From contig NZ_JABEQN010000001.1 in the NCBI RefSeq assembly GCF_014174165.1, forward strand, positions 1 to 64,000: 64,000 bases of DNA, given 5' to 3'. The position numbers and the translations under genes were made by a program. Positions within the stretch are counted from its first letter, which is position 1, and the number at the start of each line of letters is the position of its first letter. Of this stretch, positions 10,534 through 22,264 are shown in pieces. Source of the stretch: Gluconacetobacter dulcium (GTDB taxonomy: Bacteria > Pseudomonadota > Alphaproteobacteria > Acetobacterales > Acetobacteraceae). The notes beneath the pieces were generated by a model that was not told where the DNA came from, searched no databases, and worked only from the letters and a program-made list of their open reading frames with translations.

Positions 10534-10695
10534 GAGGCTGGCCGGAAATGTGGGCTGGTGAGCGAGAGCGGCCCGAAGGGTCGCGTCCGTCGTGTGTTTC
10601 CGAGCACCGAAGCGGAGCGGCCTTATGGGCCGTGAGCATCGGAGCACAGGAAACGCGCGCCGGATCGCCACCAGCGCGCATTTACGGCCAGCCTC
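10534..10695. repeat. Dispersed structured repeat, full-length copy A
   Basis: A 162-bp unit between yebC and the secA stop. Its arms (10534-10560 and 10669-10695) are inverted complements at about 23 of 27 positions, enclosing a 108-bp core rich in small internal hairpins (for example GGCC-TTAT-GGGCC). The core aligns without gaps, at roughly three quarters identity by eye, with the reverse complement of the core at 26353-26460. The right arm starts immediately after the secA stop codon, so the unit may also act as the secA terminator. Confidence 0.75.
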
Positions 10696-13428
<2,733 letters not shown>

Positions 13429-13671
13429 GTAGACCTTCCGGAATGGCGCGGCCCCACCCCCGGCCGGACTCCCGGACGGGCTGGAACTGGAGCAAGGGCA
13501 TTCGCGCGCGCGGCATCTGAGATAGGACCCACACCGCCACCGGTCAACCGAAGCCCGCCTGGAGGGCTGTTTCAAAAGCCTCCTTCCCGCCCCGCGCCCA
13601 CCCAGCCTTGCAGGACCGGACAGGCTCGGCCATGATGAAACGGACGCTTTATATTTTAGGGTTCTCAACAC

Positions 13672-14613
13672 ATGCGGCCTTCCAGCCCGGCAGCCTCCAT
13701 TCTGGCGGCAGCCCTGCTCGTTCCTGCGCTTTCCATTCCTCATGCCCGTGCCGCGGCCCCGGCTGCCGCACCGGCCGCCAGCACGGCTCAGCCGGCAGCC
13801 CCGGCCAATCCGAACCCGCTGGTCGCCACCGTGAATGGCGAAGACATTCACCTGGACGATGTGCGCCAGGCCGCAGCCGGCATGCCGCAGCAGCTGCGCC
13901 AGCTGCCGCCGAACATGATTTTCCCGATGCTGCTGAACCAGATCATCGACCAGAAGGCGATCCAGGTCGCGGCGCACAAGGAAGGGCTGGAGAACCAGCC
14001 CGAGGTCAAGCAGCAGATGCAGACCGCCGCCTCCAACGCGCTGCAGAACGCCTACCTGTCGCAGAAGGTCACGCCGACGCTGACCGACGCCGCGATCCAG
14101 GCCTATTACGACCAGAACTACGCGAACAAGAAGCCGGAGCAGGAAGTCCACGCCCGCCATATCCTGGTGGCGACGGAAGCCGAGGCGAAGGACGTGATCA
14201 AGCAGCTCAAGGCTGGCGCCGATTTCACGGCCCTGGCCACCAAGCTGTCGACCGACAAGGCCTCGGCCAAGCAGAATGGCGGCGACCTCGGCTGGTTCAA
14301 GAAGGGCGACATGCTGCCGGCCTTCTCCGACGCCGCCTTCGCCATGAAGCCCCACACCATCAGCCAGACGCCGGTGCATACCCAGTACGGCTGGCATGTG
14401 ATCGAGGTGCTGGACACCCGCACCGCCGCCATCCCCAAGCTGGACGCGGTGCGTGACGAAGTGCGCCAGAAGCTGATCCAGCAGGGCGTCCGCGAGGCGG
14501 TCGAGAAGGCCGTGGCCGGCGTCAAGGTCGTGCGTTACGACCCCAGCGGCAAGCCGATCGCCGACACCCCCGCCCCGGCGGCAGCGGCCCCGGCTGCTCC
14601 GACCAAGAAGTAA
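13672..14613 (+). CDS. Exported parvulin-type peptidyl-prolyl isomerase (PpiC/PrsA/SurA-like foldase)
   Basis: Periplasmic chaperone/foldase, divergent from secA. It has an N-terminal signal peptide ([19 protein letters not shown]), an alanine/proline linker, a SurA-N-like helical region ([19 protein letters not shown]), and a complete rotamase domain: [16 protein letters not shown], the [22 protein letters not shown] block and [14 protein letters not shown]. 313 aa with an alanine/proline-rich tail. It shares the 243-bp intergenic region 13429-13671 with secA, which has no other reading frame of interest. Confidence 0.9.
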   Translation: MRPSSPAASILAAALLVPALSIPHARAAAPAAAPAASTAQPAAPANPNPLVATVNGEDIHLDDVRQAAAGMPQQLRQLPPNMIFPMLLNQIIDQKAIQVAAHKEGLENQPEVKQQMQTAASNALQNAYLSQKVTPTLTDAAIQAYYDQNYANKKPEQEVHARHILVATEAEAKDVIKQLKAGADFTALATKLSTDKASAKQNGGDLGWFKKGDMLPAFSDAAFAMKPHTISQTPVHTQYGWHVIEVLDTRTAAIPKLDAVRDEVRQKLIQQGVREAVEKAVAGVKVVRYDPSGKPIADTPAPAAAAPAAPTKK

Positions 14614-14621
14614 CGGCCAAC

Positions 14622-14668
14622 CCGGCCGCTTCATCCGGTTTCACATGAAACCCGGATGAAGCGGCCGG
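14622..14668 (+). terminator. Long stem-loop after the foldase gene
   Basis: A 17-bp perfect stem (14622-14638 with 14652-14668) enclosing a loop that is itself nearly palindromic (TTTCACATGAAA). It begins 9 bp after the stop. No T-run follows, so it may act as a structured 3' end or a weak or bidirectional terminator. Confidence 0.6.
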
Positions 14669-14759
14669 TTCCATGCACACCAAGCCCTCCCCGCCCCCCG
14701 GCGGGTCGGACCACACCACTCCCAGATAAAACCGCTCCCAGACAAAGAAGACCGGACCG

Positions 14760-15992
14760 ATGGCTCCCCTCCCCGTATCTCCCCTCGCCCGCGCGCTGCC
14801 GGACCTTCCGCCCGTGGCCGGGGTGCGTTTCGGCGCGGCGGCAGCCGGCATCCGCTATGTCGGGCGGACCGATCTGGTCATGGCGGATTTCGCCCCCGGC
14901 ACCACGGTCGCCGGCGTCTTCACCCGCAATAAATGCCCCGGCGCACCCGTTGACTGGTGCCGCGCCGCGCTGCCGGACGGCTCGGCCCGCGCGCTGGTGG
15001 TCAATGCCGGCAATGCCAACGTCTTCACCGGCCGCGCCGGCTACGAAGCCACCCAGGCCAATGCCGCCGATGCCGCCCGCCTGGTCGGTTGCGCGGCCAG
15101 CGAGGTCTTCCTGGCCTCGACCGGCGTGATCGGCGAGGTCCTGCCCTACGAGAAGATTTCCACCGCCCTGCCCGGCCTTTACGCCACCCTGTCGGAAACC
15201 GGCTGGGCGGACGCCGCGCGCGGCATCATGACCACCGACACCTTCCCCAAGGCGGCGGTGCGCGAGACGGAAATCGGCGGCGTGCCGGTCCGCATCCAGG
15301 GCATCGCCAAGGGCAGCGGCATGGTCGCGCCCGACATGGCAACCATGCTGTGCTTCGTGGCCACCGACGCCGCCCTGCCGCCCAGCATCCTGCAACCGCT
15401 GCTGGCGGCGGGCACCGACCGCAGCTTCAACCGCACCACGGTCGATTCCGATACCTCGACCTCGGACATGGTGCTGCTGTTCGCCACCGGCCAGGCCGGC
15501 AACCCGCCCGTCGCCACGCCCGACGATCCGGCACTGGCCGCGTTCGCCACCGCGCTGAACGCTCTGCTGCTGGAACTGGCCCTGCTGGTGGTGCGCGACG
15601 GCGAGGGCGCCACCAAGCTGATCGAAATCCAGGTCAAGGGTGCCGTCAGCGACGAATCCGCCCGCAGGGTGGCGATGGCCGTCGCCAACTCCCCCCTGGT
15701 CAAGACCGCGATCGCCGGCGAGGACGCCAACTGGGGCCGCATCGTCATGGCCGTGGGCAAGAGCGGCGAACCCGCGAACCGCGACACGCTGTCGGTCGCC
15801 ATCGGCGGCGTCTGGATCGCCCGCGAAGGCACCGTGGTGCCGGGCTATGACGAAACGCCGGTCGTCGCCCACATGAAGGGTCCGGAGATCGACATCACGA
15901 TCGACCTGGGTCTCGGCAACGGCATCGGCACGGCCTGGAGCTGCGACCTGACCCACGGCTATATCGACATCAACGGGTCCTATCGCAGCTGA
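14760..15992 (+). CDS. argJ: Bifunctional ornithine acetyltransferase / N-acetylglutamate synthase ArgJ
   Basis: Transfers acetyl from N-acetylornithine to glutamate, making the arginine pathway cyclic, and can also use acetyl-CoA. The autoproteolytic site is in GMVAPDMATMLCFVATDA, with Thr195 as the predicted new N-terminal nucleophile of the beta chain. Other signatures are NAGNANVFTG, ASTGVIGE, DSDTSTSDMV and GEDANWGRI. 410 aa, full length. Confidence 0.97.
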   Translation: MAPLPVSPLARALPDLPPVAGVRFGAAAAGIRYVGRTDLVMADFAPGTTVAGVFTRNKCPGAPVDWCRAALPDGSARALVVNAGNANVFTGRAGYEATQANAADAARLVGCAASEVFLASTGVIGEVLPYEKISTALPGLYATLSETGWADAARGIMTTDTFPKAAVRETEIGGVPVRIQGIAKGSGMVAPDMATMLCFVATDAALPPSILQPLLAAGTDRSFNRTTVDSDTSTSDMVLLFATGQAGNPPVATPDDPALAAFATALNALLLELALLVVRDGEGATKLIEIQVKGAVSDESARRVAMAVANSPLVKTAIAGEDANWGRIVMAVGKSGEPANRDTLSVAIGGVWIAREGTVVPGYDETPVVAHMKGPEIDITIDLGLGNGIGTAWSCDLTHGYIDINGSYRS

Positions 15993-16028
15993 CTGCGCGT
16001 AGCCGACCGATCGCGCGGAGACCGCTCC

Positions 16029-16643
16029 ATGCCTGACGTGCCACCGCTTTCCGACCCGTTCGGCAGCCTCCATCCCCGCTATGTCTGGGTCTATGCCGGC
16101 TTCTGGTTCAGAACGCTGGCCTGGATCATCGACGCGTTCATCCTCAGCGTGCTGGGTGGCATCATGCGGCTGGCGGTCTCGCCCAGCCTCACCCTCACGG
16201 TGACCAACAGCGGATCGGCAGCGAACAAATACCAGATCTCGGACATCGTCCGCATCAGCGATGTCATCAGCACCGTCCCGGCGGATTATTCCTATTCCTA
16301 CAGCGGTTTCCATCCGACATGGCATGGCAACGGACTGTACGAGGTGCTCCAGATTCTCCTGCCGGCGCTTTATTATATCCTGTTCGAATCCTCACGCCTG
16401 CAAGGCACGCCCGGCAAGCGGGCCTGCCGCATGCGCGTCACCGACCTGCACGGCCAGAGAATCGGCCTCGGCCGCGCGACGGTGCGGTATTTCGGCCATT
16501 TCCTGTCGATCCTGACACTGGGCCTGGGGTTCCTGATGGTGATGTGGACCCGCCGCAAACAGGCCCTGCACGACCTGCTGGCCGGCACCTGCGTCATCCG
16601 CCAGCAGGAGGAAGCGCTCGTCAGCTTCAATCCACCCCGATAA
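16029..16643 (+). CDS. RDD family membrane protein
   Basis: Predicted inner-membrane protein of unknown function. The RDD signature is present: FWFRTLAWIIDAFILSVLGG (arginine then aspartates in the first helix), then QGTPGKRACRMRVTD and a final helix pair (ILTLGLGFLMVMWTRRKQALHDLLAGT). A polar loop of about 60 residues lies between the first helix and the rest. 204 aa. It is 36 bp after argJ and may be co-transcribed. Confidence 0.85.
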   Translation: MPDVPPLSDPFGSLHPRYVWVYAGFWFRTLAWIIDAFILSVLGGIMRLAVSPSLTLTVTNSGSAANKYQISDIVRISDVISTVPADYSYSYSGFHPTWHGNGLYEVLQILLPALYYILFESSRLQGTPGKRACRMRVTDLHGQRIGLGRATVRYFGHFLSILTLGLGFLMVMWTRRKQALHDLLAGTCVIRQQEEALVSFNPPR

Positions 16644-16673
16644 AAAGGCGGCTTTCGCGGGAGGCCACACCTC

Positions 16674-17513
16674 ATGTCGAACGCCGTCTTCACGCCCGAT
16701 GCCGTCGCCACGACGCTGGAGCGCGTCCGGGCCGGCACGCCACTGGTCCATAACATCACCAACATCGTGGCCGCGAACACCACGGCCAACGCCCTGCTGG
16801 CGCTCGGCGCCTCGCCCGCCATGGTCGATGCCGAGGAAGAAGTCGAAGCCTTCGCCGCCCAGGCGGCCGCCCTGGTGGTCAATATCGGTACCATCACCGC
16901 CCCCCAGGCCGCCGCCATCGCCCGCGCCATACAGGCGGCCCAACGTGCCGGCACGCCATGGATTCTCGATCCGGTAGCGGTCGGGGCACTCGCCTTCCGC
17001 GCCCGGATCGCGCTGGACAGCCTGGCCCACGCCCCACGGGCGATTCGCGGCAACGCCTCGGAAATCATCGCACTCGCCCACCTGCGCGACGGCCATGCCG
17101 AACCGCCACCCCAAGGGCGCGGTGTGGATTCGCTAAAAACCGCCGAACAGGCCGTGGACGCAGCCGCCCGGCTGGCACGGTCAACCGGCGCCTGCGTCGT
17201 CGTCAGCGGCGCGACCGACCACATCACCGACGGCACGCGGATCGCCACGGTCGCGAACGGCCACCCGATGATGACGCGCGTCACCGCCCTGGGCTGCACC
17301 GCCACCGCACTGGCCGGCGCCTGCCTGGCCGTGGAGCCCGATGCGATGGCCGCCTGCGCGCATGCCATGGTTCTGATCGGCCTGGCGGGCGAGCGCGCGG
17401 CCCGCGAAGCCGCCGGCCCCGGCAGCCTGCAAGTGCGCCTGCTGGACGCACTGTATCAACTGGACCGCAACACGGTGACGCAAGAGGCGCGGATCGCTAT
17501 CCTGACTCCATGA
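16674..17513 (+). CDS. thiM: Hydroxyethylthiazole kinase ThiM
   Basis: Phosphorylates 4-methyl-5-(2-hydroxyethyl)thiazole in thiamine salvage. Ribokinase-like signatures: PLVHNITNIVAANTTANALLALGASPAM at the N-terminus, WILDPVAVGA, and the catalytic-site GCTATALAGACLAVEP. 279 aa. No other thiamine gene is adjacent and no TPP riboswitch is visible in the short gap upstream. Confidence 0.95.
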   Translation: MSNAVFTPDAVATTLERVRAGTPLVHNITNIVAANTTANALLALGASPAMVDAEEEVEAFAAQAAALVVNIGTITAPQAAAIARAIQAAQRAGTPWILDPVAVGALAFRARIALDSLAHAPRAIRGNASEIIALAHLRDGHAEPPPQGRGVDSLKTAEQAVDAAARLARSTGACVVVSGATDHITDGTRIATVANGHPMMTRVTALGCTATALAGACLAVEPDAMAACAHAMVLIGLAGERAAREAAGPGSLQVRLLDALYQLDRNTVTQEARIAILTP

Positions 17514-17514
17514 G

Positions 17515-17565
17515 AGCCTGACTGGAGATGCGCGTCGGACCACCAGCGCGCATTTCCAATCAGGC
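17515..17565. repeat. Dispersed structured repeat, minimal form
   Basis: A hairpin directly after thiM. Arms 17517-17534 and 17547-17564 match at 16 of 18 positions. On the minus strand it contains AAATGCGCGCTGGTGG, the same 16 bases as the inner arm of the full copy at 10534-10695, followed by a TCCG-CGCGC element also found in both full cores. It looks like a core-deleted relative and may serve as the thiM terminator. Confidence 0.6.
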
Positions 17566-17621
17566 CCTGCGTAACCACCCGGTCCCAACCCGGTCATCCC
17601 TCCAGGAGGTCATACACAGGC

Positions 17622-20141
17622 ATGTCGGTCTTCCCCGTTCGTGGTCCTTCCTTTCCCCGCGCCGGACGGCGCCCATGCCGGATGATGCCGATCCTGGTGC
17701 TGCTTCTCGGCACATTCTGCACATTCTGCCTGCCGTCGGCTCCCGGCCGGGCCGCCGATACCGCGGCCGGATCCCCGTCCACGGCGCAATCCGCCCCACC
17801 AGGCATGACCGCCCAGCAGGCGCAGCAGGTGCTGGGCGTGCTGAACGATCCGCAGAAGCGCGCCGAGTTCACAAACACCCTGAATGCGATCGCAAAAGGC
17901 CTGCCACAGACGGCCTCAGCCGCGCCTTCGGCGGCCAATCCTCCGGCCGCCACCTCCGCCGACACGTCGGATGTGGCGCTGGAACCCGACAGCGTGGGCA
18001 GCGACGTGCTGGGCGAACTGTCCACCATGCGCAACGGCATCGTCCACCAGACCCGCCAGTTCGCCGCCCTCTTCGCCGACCTGGCCTTCGTCGGCCACTG
18101 GTTCCGCACCGAACTGTCCGACCCTGAGTCGCGCAACGCCCTGTTCGATGCATTCGGCCGCGCGGGGCTGATCATCCTCCTCGCCATGGCCGCCGAGCGC
18201 GGCCTGTCCATCGCGTTGCGCCGGCCGCTCAACAGCATCACCGCCCGCGCGGTCGATGCCGAGCACCGTCTGAACCAGCGCGCGGCCCGGGTCCGGGTCG
18301 CGGACAGCGCACCCGTGCCCAGCGGGGAAACACAGGCCGAACGCACCGTCCAGGACACGCGGCGCCAGGATGACCGCAAACAGGTCGAAACCCTGCGCAT
18401 CATCCGCCGCATTCCCTTCTCGCTGCTGCATCTGCTGACCAAGCTCCTGCCCGTGGCCCTGTTCCTGGGCATCGGTTATGCTGGCGCGGCCTTCCTCGGC
18501 GGCAGCGAGCAGGCCGAACTGGTCACGCTCACCCTGGCCAATGCCTATGCCGCGGCCCGTGGAATCTACCTGCTGGTCGAAACCGTGATGGTGCCGAAAT
18601 CGCCCACCATCCGGCTATGCAAGGCATCGGACCGCACCGCCCGGATCGTCACGCGCTGGTGGAACGTGCTGGTCGCGATGCCCTCGATCGTGGTCTGCCT
18701 CTCCACGCTGGGCGGGTTGTTCCATCTCGCCCCGCGCGGCACCGAGGCCCTGATCCGCGCGCTGGTGCTGGCCGAGCATCTCATGGTCGCGGTGTTCATC
18801 TGGCGCATCCGCCATCAGGTGGCGGCGGCCCTGCATCCGCCGGCCCGCTTCCAGAACAGCCCGTTCTGGCAGTTCCTGGGCCGCCTGGCGCAATTGTGGT
18901 GGCTACCGGCCATGGTGTTCGACCTGGCGCTGTGGCTGGTCTGGGCCACCCAGATCCGTGGCGGCTATGCCTGGATCTGGCGCACCGCGGTCATGACGGT
19001 CGTCGTCATCATCGTCTCGCGCATGCTGGCCCTGCTGCTCTTCGGCGCGCAGAACCGCCTGTTCCATATCAGTGACGACACCGAAACGCGCTATCCCGGC
19101 CTGCGGGCGCGCGCCGATCACTACTATCCCTATGCCAGGCGCACCCTGTCGGCGCTGCTGGTGTTCGTCACGGTCGTCGTCCTGTTGCAGGCATGGGGCC
19201 TTCCGGCCGTCACCTTCTTCCTGCATGGCGACCTGGGCACGCGGATCGTCGCCGCCATCCTGTCGGTCATGATCGCCTTCACGGTCGCGATCGTGGTGTG
19301 GGAGGCCGCGAACGCCGCGTTGCAGAACCAGATCAACCGGTACGAAAGCAGCGAGCAGGTCTCGCGCGCCATCCGGCTGCGCACGGTCCTGCCGATCATC
19401 CGCACCGTGCTGCTGACGATCATCGTCATCATCGTCGCCGTCACCACCCTGTCGCAGATCGGCCTCAACGTCGCGCCGCTGCTGACCGGCGCGGGCATCA
19501 TGGGCGCCGCCATCGCCTTCGGCTCGCAAAGCCTGGTCAAGGATTTCATCACCGGCTTCTTCATGCTGGTGGAAAACGCGATGCAGGTCGGCGACTGGGT
19601 CACCGCCGGCGGCGTCTCCGGCACGGTCGAACATCTCTCCATCCGCACGCTGCGCCTGCGTACCGTCACGGGCGACGTCCACATCATCCCCTTCTCGTCC
19701 GTCACCTCGATCGCCAATACCTCGCGCGATTATAACGTGGTGATCGTCAGCTTCATGCTCGACCTCTCCGAAAACCCCGACCGCGTGGCCGGCATCCTGG
19801 CGAAAGTGGTCACCGAAATGCGGGCCGACGCCCAGTTCGCCCCGATGATCCTGTCCGACTTCACCTTCCTCGGCGTCGATAACGCCGACGGGAACGGCGC
19901 GAAATTCCTCGGGTCGTTCCGCACCACAGCCGGCAGCAAATGGAAGGTGTGGCGCGAATATTACCGCCGCCTGGGCCTGCGCATGGTCGCCGAAGGGGTG
20001 AAATTCCCGGTCCCCACCGCCATCTCGCTGATGAGCAATTTCGGGGGCGCGCCCCTGCTGGTCGGACAGACGCCGCCGGGGCCGCCCGCCAATACCAACA
20101 CCGCACCGGCGGCCCCCCAATCGGACCCCTCCCATGAATGA
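17622..20141 (+). CDS. Large MscS-family mechanosensitive channel
   Basis: Inner-membrane osmotic-release channel of the MscK/YbdG-like class. The N-terminal signal-like segment is followed by a periplasmic proline/alanine/serine-rich stretch (about residues 45-125), then multiple transmembrane helices. The conserved MscS pore and beta domains come last: LLTGAGIMGAAIAFGSQSLV, KDFITGFFMLVENAMQVGDWV, and RTVTGDVHIIPFSSVTSI. 839 aa. A strong AGGAGG lies 12 nt upstream. The stop overlaps the next gene by 8 bp, so it is coupled to the dioxygenase. Confidence 0.88.
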   Translation: MSVFPVRGPSFPRAGRRPCRMMPILVLLLGTFCTFCLPSAPGRAADTAAGSPSTAQSAPPGMTAQQAQQVLGVLNDPQKRAEFTNTLNAIAKGLPQTASAAPSAANPPAATSADTSDVALEPDSVGSDVLGELSTMRNGIVHQTRQFAALFADLAFVGHWFRTELSDPESRNALFDAFGRAGLIILLAMAAERGLSIALRRPLNSITARAVDAEHRLNQRAARVRVADSAPVPSGETQAERTVQDTRRQDDRKQVETLRIIRRIPFSLLHLLTKLLPVALFLGIGYAGAAFLGGSEQAELVTLTLANAYAAARGIYLLVETVMVPKSPTIRLCKASDRTARIVTRWWNVLVAMPSIVVCLSTLGGLFHLAPRGTEALIRALVLAEHLMVAVFIWRIRHQVAAALHPPARFQNSPFWQFLGRLAQLWWLPAMVFDLALWLVWATQIRGGYAWIWRTAVMTVVVIIVSRMLALLLFGAQNRLFHISDDTETRYPGLRARADHYYPYARRTLSALLVFVTVVVLLQAWGLPAVTFFLHGDLGTRIVAAILSVMIAFTVAIVVWEAANAALQNQINRYESSEQVSRAIRLRTVLPIIRTVLLTIIVIIVAVTTLSQIGLNVAPLLTGAGIMGAAIAFGSQSLVKDFITGFFMLVENAMQVGDWVTAGGVSGTVEHLSIRTLRLRTVTGDVHIIPFSSVTSIANTSRDYNVVIVSFMLDLSENPDRVAGILAKVVTEMRADAQFAPMILSDFTFLGVDNADGNGAKFLGSFRTTAGSKWKVWREYYRRLGLRMVAEGVKFPVPTAISLMSNFGGAPLLVGQTPPGPPANTNTAPAAPQSDPSHE

Positions 20142-20871
20142 CACCTCCCTGCCAGCCGATCTGGCCGGCGTCGAATCCCCCCTGGAGCAGGACGGCTTCG
20201 CCTGCCTGCACGCCTCCACGACGCGCGCGCTGCTGGAACCGTACGGCCTGGCGGACTGGGCGGGTTTCGCCGCAAGCTGGAACCGGCTGGGGCTGGACCG
20301 CTACATGGCCGATGGCGGCCGCTACCGGCGGCGGCGGCACGCCACCTACACGGTTTCGGCCGAGGCGATCGAACGCAAGAAGCACCAGCCCCACTACCAG
20401 AGCCGCGATTACAACGAACTGAATGGCGGCATCGAACGCTGGTTTCGCCCCGTGGAAACCACGATCGGCACCCATCCCGCCCTCATCGCCGTGCTGCGGC
20501 TGATGCGTCGGCTGGTCACCGACCTCACGCCGCCCGACCGGCGCCCCGATATCTGGCATGTCGAAATCCACCAGTTCCGCATCGAAGCCCGCGCCGGGGA
20601 ACCGGGCGAGCCGACGCCCGAAGGGCTGCATCGCGACGGCGTGGACTGGGTGCTGGTCCTGATGATCCAACGCGAGAACGTGGCCAGCGGCGAGACGACG
20701 ATCCACGACCTGCATCGCCGCCCCGTCGGGCATTTCACCCTGACCGACCCGCTGGACGCCGCCCTGGTGGACGATAACCGCGTCTATCACGGCGTCACCG
20801 CCGTCCGACCGATCGACCCCGCGCGCCCCGCCTGGCGCGATGTCCTGGTCGTGACCTTCCGGCACCAGTAG
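20134..20871 (+). CDS. 2OG-Fe(II) dioxygenase of the BsmA/isoleucine-dioxygenase family
   Basis: Predicted cytoplasmic non-haem iron oxygenase (PF10014-like). The metal triad is visible as H166-x-D168 in GLHRDGVDWV and H219 in VYHGVTAVRP, with R224 close by as a candidate 2-oxoglutarate anchor. HVEIHQFRIEA precedes the triad, as in the family. 245 aa. Known relatives hydroxylate free amino acids such as isoleucine; the substrate here is unknown. It overlaps the channel gene and is 16 bp from the MBOAT gene, so it belongs to the same transcript. Confidence 0.8.
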   Translation: MNDTSLPADLAGVESPLEQDGFACLHASTTRALLEPYGLADWAGFAASWNRLGLDRYMADGGRYRRRRHATYTVSAEAIERKKHQPHYQSRDYNELNGGIERWFRPVETTIGTHPALIAVLRLMRRLVTDLTPPDRRPDIWHVEIHQFRIEARAGEPGEPTPEGLHRDGVDWVLVLMIQRENVASGETTIHDLHRRPVGHFTLTDPLDAALVDDNRVYHGVTAVRPIDPARPAWRDVLVVTFRHQ

Positions 20872-20887
20872 GGCTGCCCCCACCCAC

Positions 20888-22264
20888 ATGCTGTTCAGCA
20901 CCCAGGCTTTCCTGCTCGGCTTCCTGCCGCCGACTCTCGCCCTGTTCTATCTGTGCGCCGGCCACCGCACGACGCGCCAGGCGGTCCTGGTCGCGGCCTC
21001 GCTGCTGTTCTACGGCCTGTGGAACTGGCGTTTCGTCCCGGCGCTGGTGGCGCTCACGCTGGCCAACTGGGCGCTGGGCCGCGCCTGGGCGGCCACCGGG
21101 CGCCGCCTCTGGCCGATCACGGGGATCGTGCTGAACCTCACGATCCTCTTCACCTTCAAATACGCGCATTTCTTCGCCGAGAGCCTGGATTGGGCGACGG
21201 GCCGTCCTCCGCCCGCCTGGACCATCCTCCTGCCGCTGGGCATCTCGTTCTTCACCTTCCAGAAAATCGCCTATCACGCCGACCTGCTGCGCGGCGCCCG
21301 CCCGGTGCGGGGCATGCTCGATTTCCTGGAATTTGTGACCTTCTTCCCCCAGTTGATCGCCGGCCCCATCGTCCGCCACTCGGAAATCGTGCCGCAATTC
21401 GGCACCAGCCCGCGCGGCCCCGCGATGTGGGAGAACCTGTCACGCGGCGCGATGCTCCTGCTGCTGGGTCTGGCGAAAAAGGCCGGCGTGGCCGACACGC
21501 TGGCCCTCACCTGCAACCCGCTCTTCGCGCACGCGGCCACGGGCGCCACGCCAAACCTCGCGGAAGCATGGGTCGCGGCCCTCACCTACACGCTGGAAAT
21601 CTTCTTCGATTTCTCGGGCTATTCCGACATGGCGATCGGCATGGCGCTGATGTTCGGCCTCCGCCTGCCGTTCAATTTCGACGTACCCTACCGCGCCACC
21701 AGCATCCGCGCCTTCTGGCAGCGCTGGCACATGACCCTGTCGCGCTTCCTGCGCGATTACGTCTACATCCCCCTCGGCGGCAACCGGCGCGGGCTGATGC
21801 GCCAGATGACCAACCTCATGGCGACCATGATGCTGGGCGGCCTGTGGCACGGCGCGGGCTGGACCTTCGTGGCCTGGGGGGCGCTGCATGGCGCGGGCCT
21901 GGCCGTCAACCATGTCTGGACGCGCGCGGGCCTGCGCCTGCCGGCGCTGGCGGGATGGGCGGCAACGATGCTGTTCGTCATCATCGGCTGGGTGCTGTTC
22001 CGCGCGCCCGACTTCCCCACTGCCGGGCGCGTCCTGCGCGGCATGGCCGGCCTGGGCGGGCTGGGGCATGCGCGAATCCTCGATGCGGCGGTGTTCTGGG
22101 TCGCCCTGGCCGTGGCGCTGGTCGGCCCCTCCTCGCAGGACGCGATGCTGCGGATGCTGCGCCCCAGCCCCCTGGTCGCGGTCCCCGCCGCGATCGCCTT
22201 CGTCTTTCTGCTTCTGCTGATCGGCGGGCGGATTCCCGATGCCTTCATCTATTTCCAGTTCTGA
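20888..22264 (+). CDS. MBOAT-family membrane O-acyltransferase (AlgI/DltB-like)
   Basis: Polytopic inner-membrane enzyme that moves an acyl group across the membrane for transfer to an exported polymer. Signatures: the family block FFPQLIAGPIVRH, ARATSIRAFWQRWHMTLSRFLRDYVYIPLGGNRRG (as two consecutive stretches), and the catalytic-His region LWHGAGWTFVAWGALHG. 458 aa. The next gene overlaps by 26 bp and supplies the likely periplasmic SGNH partner. The acceptor is unknown: no alginate, cellulose or teichoic-acid genes lie nearby. Confidence 0.88.
   Translation: MLFSTQAFLLGFLPPTLALFYLCAGHRTTRQAVLVAASLLFYGLWNWRFVPALVALTLANWALGRAWAATGRRLWPITGIVLNLTILFTFKYAHFFAESLDWATGRPPPAWTILLPLGISFFTFQKIAYHADLLRGARPVRGMLDFLEFVTFFPQLIAGPIVRHSEIVPQFGTSPRGPAMWENLSRGAMLLLLGLAKKAGVADTLALTCNPLFAHAATGATPNLAEAWVAALTYTLEIFFDFSGYSDMAIGMALMFGLRLPFNFDVPYRATSIRAFWQRWHMTLSRFLRDYVYIPLGGNRRGLMRQMTNLMATMMLGGLWHGAGWTFVAWGALHGAGLAVNHVWTRAGLRLPALAGWAATMLFVIIGWVLFRAPDFPTAGRVLRGMAGLGGLGHARILDAAVFWVALAVALVGPSSQDAMLRMLRPSPLVAVPAAIAFVFLLLLIGGRIPDAFIYFQF

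Noticed and set aside
13429-14634. Upstream extension of secA by about 400 codons
   Set aside because: The extension is antisense to the parvulin foldase gene, and SecA homology starts precisely at ATG 13428.
14622-14668. Adding the stem-loop after the foldase gene to the dispersed repeat family
   Set aside because: It shares no core or inner-arm sequence with the four members; it is a simple long stem.
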